From Vreelandella massiliensis (GTDB lineage: Bacteria; Pseudomonadota; Gammaproteobacteria; Pseudomonadales; Halomonadaceae), in the NCBI RefSeq assembly GCF_900155385.1, contig NZ_LT699745.1, forward strand, positions 1,705,561-1,769,560: 64,000 nucleotides of DNA, in the 5' to 3' direction. The notes beneath the pieces are model-generated. The model saw only the letters and a list, made by a program, of their open reading frames with translations. It searched no databases and was not told where the DNA came from. Of this stretch, positions 16,891 through 25,564 are shown piece after piece. Positions within the stretch are counted from its first letter, which is position 1. The number at the start of each line of letters is the position of its first letter. Both the position numbers and the translations under genes were made by a program.

Positions 16891-18807
16891 ATGCGCTTGA
16901 TCATCGCTGAAAAACCCAGCCTTGCCCGCGCCATCGCCGAGGCGCTACCCGGCAGCATGAACCGCCAAGACGGTGCGATTACCTGTGGAACTACCACCGT
17001 GACATGGTGTATCGGTCATCTGCTCGAGCAGGCCCCACCGGATGCCTACGACCCCGCTGATAAGCAGTGGCGGCTCGACCGCTTGCCGATTGTGCCCAAA
17101 CGCTGGAAGCTCACGCCGCGGCCTCAAGCGCGAGGCCAGCTGGCGGTGATTCGCAAGCTTTTAAAGCAGGCAAAAGAGGTGGTTCACGCCGGCGACCCCG
17201 ACCGCGAAGGCCAGCTACTGGTTCAGGAAGTGATTGAGCACCTAGGCTATCGCGGCCCAGTGCAGCGGCTATTAATCAGCGACTTGAACCGCCCTGCCGT
17301 TAGCCGCGCGCTGACGGTGATGAAAGACAATATAGCTTTTCAGCCCCTTTACCGCGCCGCCGAGGCCCGCGCTCAAGCGGACTGGCTCTACGGCATTAAC
17401 CTCACCCGCGCCTGGACGCTCACCGGGCGCCAGGCCGGCTTCGATGGCGTGCTCTCCATCGGTCGGGTGCAAACACCGGTGTTGGGGCTGATCGTGCGCC
17501 GCGATAATGCGATTCGCGATTTTGTGCCTTATCCCTTCTATCCGCTTTGGGTGGATCTGCAGATAGCGAAAGGGCAACTGCGCGCTTGGTGGGTTCCCAA
17601 GGAGACTCAACCTCTGGATGAACAGGGACGCCTGATTGATCGTGCGCCCGCCGATGCCCTCGCCGCACGGCTGCCCGGCGCCACCGGCCAGCTCACTACC
17701 CTCAATCAACAGGAGAAACGCCAAAACGCCCCGCTGCCCTACTCGCTTTCGGCATTGCAGGTGGACGCCGCTCGCCGCTTCGGCCTCTCCGCCCAAGCGG
17801 TACTCGATACCTGCCAAACGCTGTATGAGCGCCACCGCCTGATTACCTATCCGCGCTCTGATTGCCGCTACCTGCCAGAGGAGCACTTTGCCGGCATGGG
17901 CGCGGTACTTAGCGGTGCCTGCCAGCAGGATGCCACGCTTAGCGGCTGGCTTGCTGGCGCGGACTTCACCCGCCGCTCAAAGGCCTGGGACGATAAAAAA
18001 GTCGGCGCCCACCATGCGCTTTCCCCTACCGGTAAAACCCCGGATTTCAACGCCCTATCGAAGCAGGAAGGCAACGTGCTGCGGCTGATTATTCGCAACG
18101 TAGTCGCGCAGTTCTATCCACCGCTTCGCACCTTCGAGGTCAAAGCCGAGTTCACGCTGCTCGGGGAGGCCTTTCGCGCCAGCGGCCAGCAAGTACTTGA
18201 TCCCGGCTGGAAGCCGCTTTTTACCACCCGCGAAGAAACACCACCGCTCCCCCCACTGACGCAAGGCGAGCCCTGCCAAGCACAAGATGCCGGGGTAGAG
18301 GTGCGCGAAACCCGCCCGCCGGAACCGTTCACCGACGCCAGCCTCATCAAAGCCATGATGAACATTAGCCGCTACGTCGATGACCCTGACGTGCGCCGCA
18401 CCCTCCGCGACACCGATGGCCTAGGCACCGAAGCGACCCGTGCGGGCATCATCGAAACACTGGTGAAGCGCGGCTACCTGGTGCGCAAACAGAAAGCCCT
18501 GCGCGCCACCCAGCTTGGCAGCGCCTTGATCGCAGCGCTACCCAGCGCGGTAAGCACGCCTGAGCGCACCGCCCTTTGGGAGCAGCGCTTGCAAGCGATC
18601 GCTGATGCGCAAGACGACCCCGCCACCTTTCAGCATGCCCTGCTTAACGACCTCTTGGCCCTACTCAAACAAAGTGATGCCGGCAGGTTGAGACAGAGTT
18701 TGCGCACCGCACAAGGTGAAGCAGGAGCCCCCGCAAAACGCCCCGGTAAAGCGAAGAAGCGCTATACAAAAAATAAGCGCGCTGAAACGCGAAGAAAGGC
18801 GCGGTAA
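16891..18807 (+). CDS. topB: DNA topoisomerase III
   Basis: Type IA topoisomerase that relaxes and decatenates DNA, acting with RecQ on replication and recombination intermediates. It is 638 residues (E. coli 653). The N-terminal TOPRIM domain has IIAEKPSLARAIAEAL and HAGDPDREGQLLVQEV; the active-site Tyr320 lies in LITYPRSD. The segment DDPDVRRTLRDTDGLGTEATRAG is a topo III signature. The C-terminus is a Lys/Arg-rich tail (about 615-638) instead of zinc fingers, typical of topo III. The ribosome site is weak (GAGG 15 nt upstream). It converges with the DUF2784 gene. Confidence 0.95.
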   Translation: MRLIIAEKPSLARAIAEALPGSMNRQDGAITCGTTTVTWCIGHLLEQAPPDAYDPADKQWRLDRLPIVPKRWKLTPRPQARGQLAVIRKLLKQAKEVVHAGDPDREGQLLVQEVIEHLGYRGPVQRLLISDLNRPAVSRALTVMKDNIAFQPLYRAAEARAQADWLYGINLTRAWTLTGRQAGFDGVLSIGRVQTPVLGLIVRRDNAIRDFVPYPFYPLWVDLQIAKGQLRAWWVPKETQPLDEQGRLIDRAPADALAARLPGATGQLTTLNQQEKRQNAPLPYSLSALQVDAARRFGLSAQAVLDTCQTLYERHRLITYPRSDCRYLPEEHFAGMGAVLSGACQQDATLSGWLAGADFTRRSKAWDDKKVGAHHALSPTGKTPDFNALSKQEGNVLRLIIRNVVAQFYPPLRTFEVKAEFTLLGEAFRASGQQVLDPGWKPLFTTREETPPLPPLTQGEPCQAQDAGVEVRETRPPEPFTDASLIKAMMNISRYVDDPDVRRTLRDTDGLGTEATRAGIIETLVKRGYLVRKQKALRATQLGSALIAALPSAVSTPERTALWEQRLQAIADAQDDPATFQHALLNDLLALLKQSDAGRLRQSLRTAQGEAGAPAKRPGKAKKRYTKNKRAETRRKAR

Positions 18808-18843
18808 GAGAGTTTTTGAGCGGTAACGATGACCACTCGTTCA

Positions 18844-19248
18844 TTAGCCATTGCGTGTTCGCGGCCGCACCACGAACCAGCTGGCCAGCACCAGAGCGGC
18901 AAAAGCCGTATACACCAGGGTAAAGACCCAGTCCGGCGGATTGAAGTAAATCAAGTTATGCAGCCAGTGCTGAATAAAAGAGCCGGAGTAGGTCGCCTCA
19001 CCGGCCTTATCCCTAAGCGCCATTTCCCAGGTAGTTAACGGGCAAATAACGCCTATCCAGGTTTGCACCACCACGACCCCAATCGCGCCGAGATGAATAA
19101 AACGGAAGACTCTATTTCTCACCCACTGCCAGTCGAGAAAATAGCCCACGTACACAGCCACTAGCCCGAAGATGACAAAGGCGATAAACAGCACGTGGAT
19201 GATCAAAACGGTGTCGGCCAATACACTAAACAAGAGCGTTGTTGGCAT
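18844..19248 (-). CDS. DUF2784 membrane protein
   Basis: A 134-residue integral membrane protein with four predicted helices: about 8-36, 50-67, a region with ICPLTTWEMALR, and 105-125. The motifs ICPLTTWEMALR and YSGSFIQHWLHNLIYF are those of the DUF2784 family, whose function is unknown. GGAGGAG lies 10 nt before the ATG. It converges with topB and marks the left edge of the accessory scar at 19.3-20.2 kb. Confidence 0.88.
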   Translation of the reverse strand: MPTTLLFSVLADTVLIIHVLFIAFVIFGLVAVYVGYFLDWQWVRNRVFRFIHLGAIGVVVVQTWIGVICPLTTWEMALRDKAGEATYSGSFIQHWLHNLIYFNPPDWVFTLVYTAFAALVLASWFVVRPRTRNG

Positions 19249-19410
19249 ACTGAGACATCTCCTCCTTACCCGTTATTTTCTTGGCAAAAACTGTCATTCT
19301 CACACGGCTTTGATTACAGTCTAGCCCCCCATTTTTGTATCGCTAGCATAGGAAGTTCAGCCTAAATGAACTCTCTTGCCGATTGAGTAAAAAAGGAATA
19401 TTTTGTACTC

Positions 19411-19674
19411 ATGGATGAGTTTGAATTTGACGGAACCAAAAGCAAAACCAATCTGGACAAGCACGGCATTGACTTCGTGGCTTCCCAGCAGTTGTGGAAA
19501 GATCCATATTTGCTGGAAGTAAAGGCAAAGTGCGTGGATGAGCCCCGATATCTGCTGATTGGCAAGATGGGTGACAAACACTGGTCGGCCGTTGCGGCAT
19601 ACCGTGAAGGGCGTATTCGCCTGATTTCGGTTAGGCGTTCCCGCAAGAAAGAGGTTGAGCTTTATGAAAACTAA
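19411..19674 (+). CDS. brnT: BrnT-type toxin (DUF497, RelE-like fold)
   Basis: An 87-residue BrnT-family protein. The signature runs FDGTKSKTNLDKHGIDF near the start, R(Y)LLIGKMGDKHWSAV in the middle, and IRLISVRRSRKKEVELYE at the end. BrnT toxins are RelE-fold ribonucleases that stop translation and are neutralised by a downstream BrnA. The ribosome site is weak. It overlaps the antitoxin gene by 11 nt (19664-19674), the usual toxin-first order of the family. Base composition is less GC-rich than the neighbours, suggesting acquisition. Confidence 0.88.
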   Translation: MDEFEFDGTKSKTNLDKHGIDFVASQQLWKDPYLLEVKAKCVDEPRYLLIGKMGDKHWSAVAAYREGRIRLISVRRSRKKEVELYEN

Positions 19675-19933
19675 AGATTTCGACAAGAAGTTTGATGAGG
19701 GGCAGGAAGACGTTGTTGAGGATCTTGAACTGTCTTCCGCCAGGCGGGTGAATCAGGAGCAAAAGCGAATCAATGTTGATTTTCCGGCCTGGGTCGTAGA
19801 ATCTCTGGACCGTGAGGCTGCGCGTATTGGCGTTACCCGTCAATCCATTATCAAGGTCTGGTTGGTTGAACGTTTGCAGGCGGAGGCCGCCCACAAGCCG
19901 TTTAATCAGGGCAACGCAGGCGGCGTCCACTAA
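19664..19933 (+). CDS. brnA: BrnA-type ribbon-helix-helix antitoxin
   Basis: An 89-residue antitoxin partner of BrnT. The ATG at 19664 has GAGG upstream inside brnT; a TTG three codons earlier is the alternative. An acidic N-terminus (DEGQEDVVEDLELSSA), likely the toxin-binding part, precedes a C-terminal ribbon-helix-helix DNA-binding domain (KRINVDFPAWVVESLDREA and GVTRQSIIKVWLVERL). It would neutralise BrnT and repress the operon. It resembles the CopG-like BrnA class but is longer at the C-terminus (PFNQGNAGGVH). Confidence 0.82.
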   Translation: MKTKDFDKKFDEGQEDVVEDLELSSARRVNQEQKRINVDFPAWVVESLDREAARIGVTRQSIIKVWLVERLQAEAAHKPFNQGNAGGVH

Positions 19934-19950
19934 CGGAGAGGCATAACTAC

Positions 19951-20183
19951 GGAGAATCCGTCCGGTTCATTCGGCTAAAGGAAAGCCATCCGAAAGTGTT
20001 GGTTCATGACAGGATTGGTGGAAAGATGGCCAGACTCAGCGTGCGGTGAAGGCAGTCATTGCGGAAGTTCTGGATAAAGATCTACCGGAGAGCTATGACA
20101 GGATCGCGTTTAAAGAGAAATGTGACAACGTCTTTGAACTGGTGGTTGAGTTCGCTGCTCATCGACAGAAATGGGTGGCGTAG
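19951..20183 (+). pseudogene. hsdR: Frameshifted C-terminal remnant of a type I restriction HsdR subunit
   Basis: Reading from 19951 gives GESVRFIRLKESHPKVLVHD to 20010; restoring one base there continues from 20013 in another frame with DWWKDGQTQRAVKAVIAEVL, then DLPESYDRIAFKEKCDNVFE and a final KWVA before TAG at 20181-20183. This matches the C-terminal segment of one branch of HsdR subunits (EKC..VFEL...KW), recalled from the family rather than searched. No helicase, nuclease, HsdM or HsdS sequence remains, so it is a dead fragment of a deleted restriction system. Its stop directly abuts the panE start. Confidence 0.65.
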
Positions 20184-21113
20184 GTGACCCACTGGATACT
20201 CGGCCCTGGCGCCATTGGACGCCTTTTGGCCCATTTGCTAGCGCCCCACGCAGACGTCACGCTGATTGGGCGCCGTCTGCTACCGGTTCAACAAACGCTG
20301 ACCACCCCAGAGGGTGAGCGCCTCGCCCAGCACCTCTCCATCACAACGGCGGCGGCGTTGCACGCGGATAAGCCGCCCCCACCGGCGTTTGTGCATATCA
20401 CCACGAAAGCCATGACCGCTGAGCCGGCGCTCGAGAGCATCGCCGGCGTTATACCCAGCACGACGCCGCTAGTGCTATGGCAAAACGGTTTTTATGTTCA
20501 GCCGCGCCTGACGCACGCGTGGCCGGGGCCGGTACTCTGCGCCACGACGACCGAGGGCGCCTACCTCACCGGCGAGGACGGCGTGGTGCATGCCGGGCGC
20601 GGGCAGACGTTTATTGGTGACCTGAATAATCAGCATGGCACCCTGGCACAAACGCTGGCTGAAGCGTTATCGCACGCAGGCTTGAGCAGCACAGCGGTCA
20701 GCGATATTCGCCAGCGCCTGTGGCAGAAGCTCGCGGTCAACGCGGCTATCAATCCGCTGGTGGCTCTGCAAGGAATTCGTAACGGTGAGTTGCGTCAAGC
20801 CGACCATGCCGCCCGTGTTGACGCGGTTGTAAAAGAGATTGCGCGGATCATGCACGCCGAAGGTATCGCGCCACCCTCTAATGCCCGTGAAGAGCAGGCG
20901 TGGCGTGACTGGGTATGGCAGGTCGTGAATAACACCGCCAACAACAAAGCCTCGATGCTGCAGGATATAGAAGCCAACCGTCCCACCGAGCGCGGGGCGA
21001 TATTAGGCCCTCTATTAGAGAGCGCCAAGCGCCACCGGCTCACCTACCAGGAACTGGCGGCGCTTGATCAAGCACTGACACACAAAGAGGCGGCTCAGGC
21101 ATCCTTGTCTTGA
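20184..21113 (+). CDS. panE: 2-dehydropantoate 2-reductase (ketopantoate reductase)
   Basis: NADPH-dependent reduction of ketopantoate to pantoate in pantothenate and CoA synthesis. It is 309 residues. The nucleotide-binding motif GPGAIGRLL is at residues 8-16; the catalytic Lys is in LWQKLAVNAAINPLVALQG; the conserved NKASMLQDIEANRPTE lies near 255. A TAG immediately precedes the GTG start in the same frame, so the start must be at or after 20184; GGGTGG may serve as the ribosome site. The native upstream region appears to have been replaced by the HsdR scar. The 3' end overlaps that of mmsB by 19 nt in a convergent arrangement. Confidence 0.9.
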   Translation: MTHWILGPGAIGRLLAHLLAPHADVTLIGRRLLPVQQTLTTPEGERLAQHLSITTAAALHADKPPPPAFVHITTKAMTAEPALESIAGVIPSTTPLVLWQNGFYVQPRLTHAWPGPVLCATTTEGAYLTGEDGVVHAGRGQTFIGDLNNQHGTLAQTLAEALSHAGLSSTAVSDIRQRLWQKLAVNAAINPLVALQGIRNGELRQADHAARVDAVVKEIARIMHAEGIAPPSNAREEQAWRDWVWQVVNNTANNKASMLQDIEANRPTERGAILGPLLESAKRHRLTYQELAALDQALTHKEAAQASLS

Positions 21114-21991
21114 TAGAACTGCATCAGGCTTGAGAAATCGAGCCCACCGTTACCGTTGGCTTTGTGCAAATTAAACAGCGACCGTGCAGCCGAGCCCATG
21201 GGTACGGGAGAGGCGCTCTGCTGGCTGACATCCATGGCTAGACCCAAGTCTTTAAACATCAAGTCCACCTGGAAGCCACCCTGATAGCCATTAGAGGCAG
21301 GCGCGTTTTCCATAACGCCCGGGTAGGGGTTGTAGACGTTGAGCGCCCAGTTGCCGCCGGAGCTCTGCTTCATAATTTCAGACAGCACCGCCGGGTCGAG
21401 GCCGTTTTTCACCCCCATATTGATCGCTTCGCAGGTGCCCGCCATCAGAATCGACAGCAGCATATTGTTGCACACCTTGGCGATTTGTCCGGCACCGTGA
21501 TCACCGGCGTGGAAGATATTCTTGGCCATCGCCTCCAGCACTGGTTTGGCCTTGGCAAACTGCGCCTCGCTGCCGCCCACGATGAACGTGAGCGTGCCGG
21601 CTTTGGCACCCCCCACGCCGCCGGAAACCGGCGCATCCACAAAACCGATGCCCTTCTCTTCACCTGCGGCCGCCACGGCACGCGCCGTATCGGCATCGAT
21701 CGTGGAGCAGTCGATGATCAACGCATCCGAGTTGACTATATCGAAAAGCGGCGCTTCACCATCCACATACAGCCCACGCACGTGCTTACCCGCCGGAAGC
21801 ATGGAGATAACAAACTCCGCCCCCGAGGCGGCCTCCTGTGCGGAATTCGCTACGCTACAGCCTTGCGATTTGGCGGTCTCCAGCGCTTGGGAGGAGAGAT
21901 CAAAAGCGCGCACCTCGTGCCCCGCTTTTGCCAAGTTGGCGGCCATCGGGCCGCCCATGTTACCCAGGCCGATAAATGCAATCGTTGCCAT
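21095..21991 (-). CDS. mmsB: 3-hydroxyisobutyrate dehydrogenase
   Basis: NAD-dependent oxidation of 3-hydroxyisobutyrate to methylmalonate semialdehyde in valine catabolism. It is 298 residues. The Rossmann motif FIGLGNMGGPMAANLAKAGH is at the N-terminus. DAPVSGGVGGAKAGTL binds substrate, and the catalytic Lys is in GAGQIAKVCNNMLL. It is the third gene of the valine operon, 53 bp after the hydrolase. The next enzyme, methylmalonate semialdehyde dehydrogenase (mmsA), is not in the window. Confidence 0.94.
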   Translation of the reverse strand: MATIAFIGLGNMGGPMAANLAKAGHEVRAFDLSSQALETAKSQGCSVANSAQEAASGAEFVISMLPAGKHVRGLYVDGEAPLFDIVNSDALIIDCSTIDADTARAVAAAGEEKGIGFVDAPVSGGVGGAKAGTLTFIVGGSEAQFAKAKPVLEAMAKNIFHAGDHGAGQIAKVCNNMLLSILMAGTCEAINMGVKNGLDPAVLSEIMKQSSGGNWALNVYNPYPGVMENAPASNGYQGGFQVDLMFKDLGLAMDVSQQSASPVPMGSAARSLFNLHKANGNGGLDFSSLMQFYQDKDA

Positions 21992-22044
21992 TGTGTCGCG
22001 TCCTTATTGTTGTCTGCTTGATGTAAATATGTCGCCCTAAAGGC

Positions 22045-23163
22045 TCACTCGCCAAGATCGGCCAACGGGTTTTCCGCCCAAGGTGGCGTCAACAGCCCTT
22101 CGATAAAGCTGCCTTCCACCTCAGCGACGCTTGAATAGGTCCACTGGGGCTTACCGTCTTTATCGACCAGAAGCGCGCGCACGCCTTCGGGGAATTCACG
22201 GTGGCGACAGCACTGCACCGAAAGCTCAAGCTCGGACTGAAACACCTGGGCGAGTGACATATACTTCGCCCGTTTAAGCTGCTCATCGATCAGCTTGACG
22301 GAAACAGGGCTGCCGTGGGAGAGCGTTTTCTGCGCTTTACCAAACCACTTGTCGTCACTTTCCACTGCTAGGATCGCCGCAACAACCTGCTCGATGGTGT
22401 CGTGATCAATCAACTCGCGTATCAGCGGGCTGAACTTATAGACCGGTGCCTCCATCTCCTTGAATACCGGTTGAGATTGGCGTTCCAGCTCGCGCAGCAC
22501 CTTATTCACCACGCCTTGGGCATCGGCGCGCTCGTCGTCGCCCCAACTGGCATCGGTTAGCTGATCAATGAGTTCTGCGCGTTTGTCACTGGCGATCATG
22601 CGATCGGCAAGCCCTAGGTGATGGGCATCGACGGCATTAATCTGGCTACCGGTAATCGCCAAAAACTCGCCAGTCCCATTAGGCAGGCGGTTCAAGAACC
22701 AGCTTGCGCCCACGTCCGGGTAGAGACCGATGGTGACTTCCGGCATCGCCAAGCGAGAGGTTTCCGTCACGATACGGTGGCTGCTTGCATTTAAAAGCCC
22801 CATACCGCCGCCCATGACGATGCCGTTGCCCCAACAAATCACCGGCTTTGCAAAGGTGTGCAGGCGGTAATCGAGACGATACTCGCGCTCAAAGAAGTTT
22901 TGCGGAAAATCAGGGTCCGCTTCACCAATAATGCCTTTATAGAGATTGACCACGTCTCCACCGGCGCAGAAAGCTTTCTCACCGGCGCTGTCGAGCAGAA
23001 TCGCCACCACCTTGTCGTCCTGCTCCCAGCGCTCAAGACGCGGTAATATTTCATCGATCATTTCAAGCGTCAGCGCGTTGAGCGAACGCTCGGCATTTAG
23101 CTTGATTTCGCCGATGGTATGCCCATCGTGGGTCGGGTGTTCAGTAAAAATCACACTGCTCAT
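22045..23163 (-). CDS. 3-hydroxyisobutyryl-CoA hydrolase
   Basis: Crotonase-fold hydrolase that frees 3-hydroxyisobutyrate from CoA in valine breakdown. It is 372 residues, long for an enoyl-CoA hydratase but typical for HIBCH. Oxyanion-hole segments are FCAGGDVVNLY and GNGIVMGGGMGLLNAS; MPEVTIGLYPDVGASWFL carries the HIBCH Glu and Asp. GGAGCGC precedes the start. It lies between the isobutyryl-CoA dehydrogenase (34 bp upstream) and mmsB, which fixes the role better than the fold alone. Confidence 0.92.
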   Translation of the reverse strand: MSSVIFTEHPTHDGHTIGEIKLNAERSLNALTLEMIDEILPRLERWEQDDKVVAILLDSAGEKAFCAGGDVVNLYKGIIGEADPDFPQNFFEREYRLDYRLHTFAKPVICWGNGIVMGGGMGLLNASSHRIVTETSRLAMPEVTIGLYPDVGASWFLNRLPNGTGEFLAITGSQINAVDAHHLGLADRMIASDKRAELIDQLTDASWGDDERADAQGVVNKVLRELERQSQPVFKEMEAPVYKFSPLIRELIDHDTIEQVVAAILAVESDDKWFGKAQKTLSHGSPVSVKLIDEQLKRAKYMSLAQVFQSELELSVQCCRHREFPEGVRALLVDKDGKPQWTYSSVAEVEGSFIEGLLTPPWAENPLADLGE

Positions 23164-23197
23164 TCAGCGCTCCTTCTGGGTTACGGTCTAGCAGAGC

Positions 23198-24352
23198 TTA
23201 TAGCTCAGTAGCGCCCTCCGCCAAGACGCGACGAGAAATGATTAAGCGCATGATTTCATTCGTCCCCTCCAGAATGCGATGGACACGCGTATCGCGAACA
23301 TAGCGCTCCATCGGGTACTCCTTGATGTAGCCGTTGCCGCCGTATAGCTGCAGCGCCTCATCGCAGACGTTAAAGCCTACATCGGTGGCAAAACGTTTCG
23401 CCATCGCACAGTACGCACCCGCATCGGCGTGGCCGGCATCCAGCTTGGTGGCCGCCAAGCGAACCATCTGCCGCGCCGCCACAAGCTCGGTGACCATATC
23501 CGCCAAGCGGAACTGTAGCGCTTGGAAGTCCGCCAGTTTTCTGCCGAACTGCTTACGCTCCAGCATGTATTCGCGCGCCTTATTAATCGCCTGCTGCGCC
23601 GTGCCGATGGAGCACGTCGCGATATTGATACGCCCACCGTCCAGGCCCTTCATGGCAATTTTAAAGCCATCGCCCTCTTTACCCAGCATATTGCTGGCGG
23701 GAACACGAACATCTTCAAAGGTGATCATCCGCGTTGGCTGGCTATTCCAGCCCATTTTGTCCTCTTTGCGGCCGTAGCTGATGCCCTCGCTCTTGGCATC
23801 CACGGCAAAAGCGGAAACACCGCTTGCCCCTTCACCGCCGGTGCGCGCCATCACCACGAGAAAATCGGTGCTGCCCGCACCGGAGATAAACATCTTGCTG
23901 CCGTTGAGGACGAAGTCGTCGCCGTCGCGCTTGGCCGTGGTCTTTAGCGAGGCGGCATCGGAGCCGGCATTGGGCTCGGTCAGGCAGTAAGACCCCAACA
24001 GCTCACCGGTGGCAAGCTTCGGCCCCCACTCCTGCACTACTTCGGGCTGGCCAAAATCCGCCAACATCCAAGTCACCATGTTGTGGATGGTGAGATAGGC
24101 GGTGGTGGACGTGCAGCCCATAGAGAGCTGCTCAAAAATAATGCTGGCATCCAGGCGCGAAAGCCCCAGTCCCCCGACGCTTTCCGGCGCGTAAAGCGAG
24201 CAAAAACCCAGCTCTCCCGCCTTGCGGATCACGTCAACGGGGAAGATGGCGTCTTGATCCCACTCGGCGGCGTGCGGCTCTAACTCATTCTGGGCGAAAG
24301 CGCGTGCCATGTCGGCAAAGGCGATTTGATCTTCGTTTAGCTCAAAATTCAT
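23198..24352 (-). CDS. Isobutyryl-CoA dehydrogenase (ACAD8-like)
   Basis: FAD-dependent acyl-CoA dehydrogenase of 384 residues; in the valine pathway it oxidises isobutyryl-CoA to methacrylyl-CoA and passes electrons to ETF. Features include the N-terminal helical domain, YCLTEPNAGSDAASLKTTA at the FAD/substrate region, and the catalytic Glu in RILEGTNEIMR near the C-terminus, at the position used by short/branched enzymes. That position separates it from the isovaleryl enzyme at 30265. It is the first gene of a three-gene operon; a LiuR-like box lies 64-80 bp upstream. An enoyl-CoA hydratase for the next step is not in this operon. Confidence 0.9.
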   Translation of the reverse strand: MNFELNEDQIAFADMARAFAQNELEPHAAEWDQDAIFPVDVIRKAGELGFCSLYAPESVGGLGLSRLDASIIFEQLSMGCTSTTAYLTIHNMVTWMLADFGQPEVVQEWGPKLATGELLGSYCLTEPNAGSDAASLKTTAKRDGDDFVLNGSKMFISGAGSTDFLVVMARTGGEGASGVSAFAVDAKSEGISYGRKEDKMGWNSQPTRMITFEDVRVPASNMLGKEGDGFKIAMKGLDGGRINIATCSIGTAQQAINKAREYMLERKQFGRKLADFQALQFRLADMVTELVAARQMVRLAATKLDAGHADAGAYCAMAKRFATDVGFNVCDEALQLYGGNGYIKEYPMERYVRDTRVHRILEGTNEIMRLIISRRVLAEGATEL

Positions 24353-24415
24353 GGGGTTCTCCGCTTCGATCAGCCGGTGGCTGACAAGTTGCTTTTATCG
24401 TTATCGGCTAGCTAA

Positions 24416-24432
24416 TTGACGTTTACGTTAAC
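24416..24432. promoter_or_regulatory. LiuR-like operator upstream of the valine operon
   Basis: TTGACGTTTACGTTAAC matches the box upstream of liuR (29692-29708) at 14 of 17 positions. Both are palindromic around ACGTTWACGT and resemble the published LiuR motif, remembered as TTTACGTTAACGTAAA-like. It lies between livM and the isobutyryl-CoA dehydrogenase gene. Confidence 0.65.
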
Positions 24433-24494
24433 TTATTATTTTGTGCTTTCACAAGCAACGCCTTTTAGCCTGCGACCTTTGGCTATGCCCTTAT

Positions 24495-24517
24495 AAAAAA
24501 GGCGCCACGCGGGCGCC
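24495..24517 (-). terminator. Terminator of the liv operon
   Basis: On the minus strand a 6-bp stem GGCGCC / GGCGCC with a 5-nt loop is followed by TTTTTT, 29 bp past the livM stop. It separates the transport operon from the valine operon. Confidence 0.85.
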
Positions 24518-24545
24518 AAAACAACGGACAGACGAGCAAACAGGG

Positions 24546-25562
24546 TTATTTAAAGTTTTTGTTATACATACGCGCCAATTCACCGATGATACCGCTACGA
24601 AAGCTCAATACGCAGACCACGAAGATAATTCCGAGGATCACACTCACCCAGTTGCCAAGTGGCGACTGCCCCAGCACGTGCTGCAAGCTGACCACGATAC
24701 CCGCACCAGCGATCGGCCCCAAGAGCGTCCCAACACCACCGAGTAGCGTCATTAGAATGACCTCGCCCGACATGTGCCAGTGCGCATCGGTCAAGGAGGC
24801 GAGCTGAAACACCACGGTTTTGGTCGAACCGGCAAGGCCTGCCAACGCAGCGGAGAGGACAAACGCCATCAGCTTATAGGCATCGGTGTTATAGCCCAAT
24901 GAAACGGCGCGGGGCTCGTTTTCACGGATCGCCTTGAGCACCTGGCCATAAGGCGAATGCACCGTGCGCTGAATCAGCGCGAAGCCGAACAGAAAGACAG
25001 CAAACACGAAATAGTACATCGCAAGGTTGCTGCTTAGATCGATGACACCAAATAGCGCTCCGCGCGGGACGCCGTGGAGCCCATCTTCACCGCCGGTGAA
25101 AGGCGCCTGGATATAGACAAAGAACACCAGCTGAGCGAGTGCCAGGGTCACCATGGCAAAGTAAATACCTTGACGGCGAATCGACAGCACCCCAAACACG
25201 GCCCCTAGCGCGGTAGCCACCAAGGTACCGGCAATAATCCCCAATTCCGGCGTTAACCCTGGGTAGCTTGCCAATAGGTAGCCGGTAATATATCCACCAG
25301 TGGCCAGAAACGCGGCATGGCCGAAGGAGAGCAAGCCCGCGTAACCCAGTAGCAAGTTAAACGCACTGGCGAACAAGGCAAAGCAGAGCACCTTCATCAA
25401 AAACACGGGGTAGGCAACAAAAGGAGCGACAAGCCCGATCGCCACCAGGGCAAGATAAAACATATTGCGGCGCATTTTGGCGCGACGCTGGCGCTCTAGC
25501 ACCGCCGACGGCAACGTCGTTGCTTGCGGCGCTGCTTGCGAAAGAGATTGAGAGTCAGCCAT
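24546..25562 (-). CDS. livM: Branched-chain amino acid ABC transporter permease LivM
   Basis: Inner-membrane permease of 338 residues with about 9-10 helices; forms the translocation path with LivH. The N-terminal tail (residues 1-35) is hydrophilic, then helices begin. The family segment GYAGLLSFGHAAFLATGGY near residue 70 and the EAA-like loop AIRENEPRAVSLGY near 220 (contact with the ATPases) are present. GGAGG lies 7 nt before the ATG, and only 2 bp separate it from livH. It is the last gene of the operon, followed by a clear terminator. Confidence 0.93.
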   Translation of the reverse strand: MADSQSLSQAAPQATTLPSAVLERQRRAKMRRNMFYLALVAIGLVAPFVAYPVFLMKVLCFALFASAFNLLLGYAGLLSFGHAAFLATGGYITGYLLASYPGLTPELGIIAGTLVATALGAVFGVLSIRRQGIYFAMVTLALAQLVFFVYIQAPFTGGEDGLHGVPRGALFGVIDLSSNLAMYYFVFAVFLFGFALIQRTVHSPYGQVLKAIRENEPRAVSLGYNTDAYKLMAFVLSAALAGLAGSTKTVVFQLASLTDAHWHMSGEVILMTLLGGVGTLLGPIAGAGIVVSLQHVLGQSPLGNWVSVILGIIFVVCVLSFRSGIIGELARMYNKNFK

Positions 25563-25564
25563 GG

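Noticed and set aside
19885..19950. Possible integron attC site after brnA (TTTAAT ... CTAACGG dyad)
   Set aside because: The arms pair imperfectly and the conserved GTTRRRY/RYYYAAC boxes are not both present.
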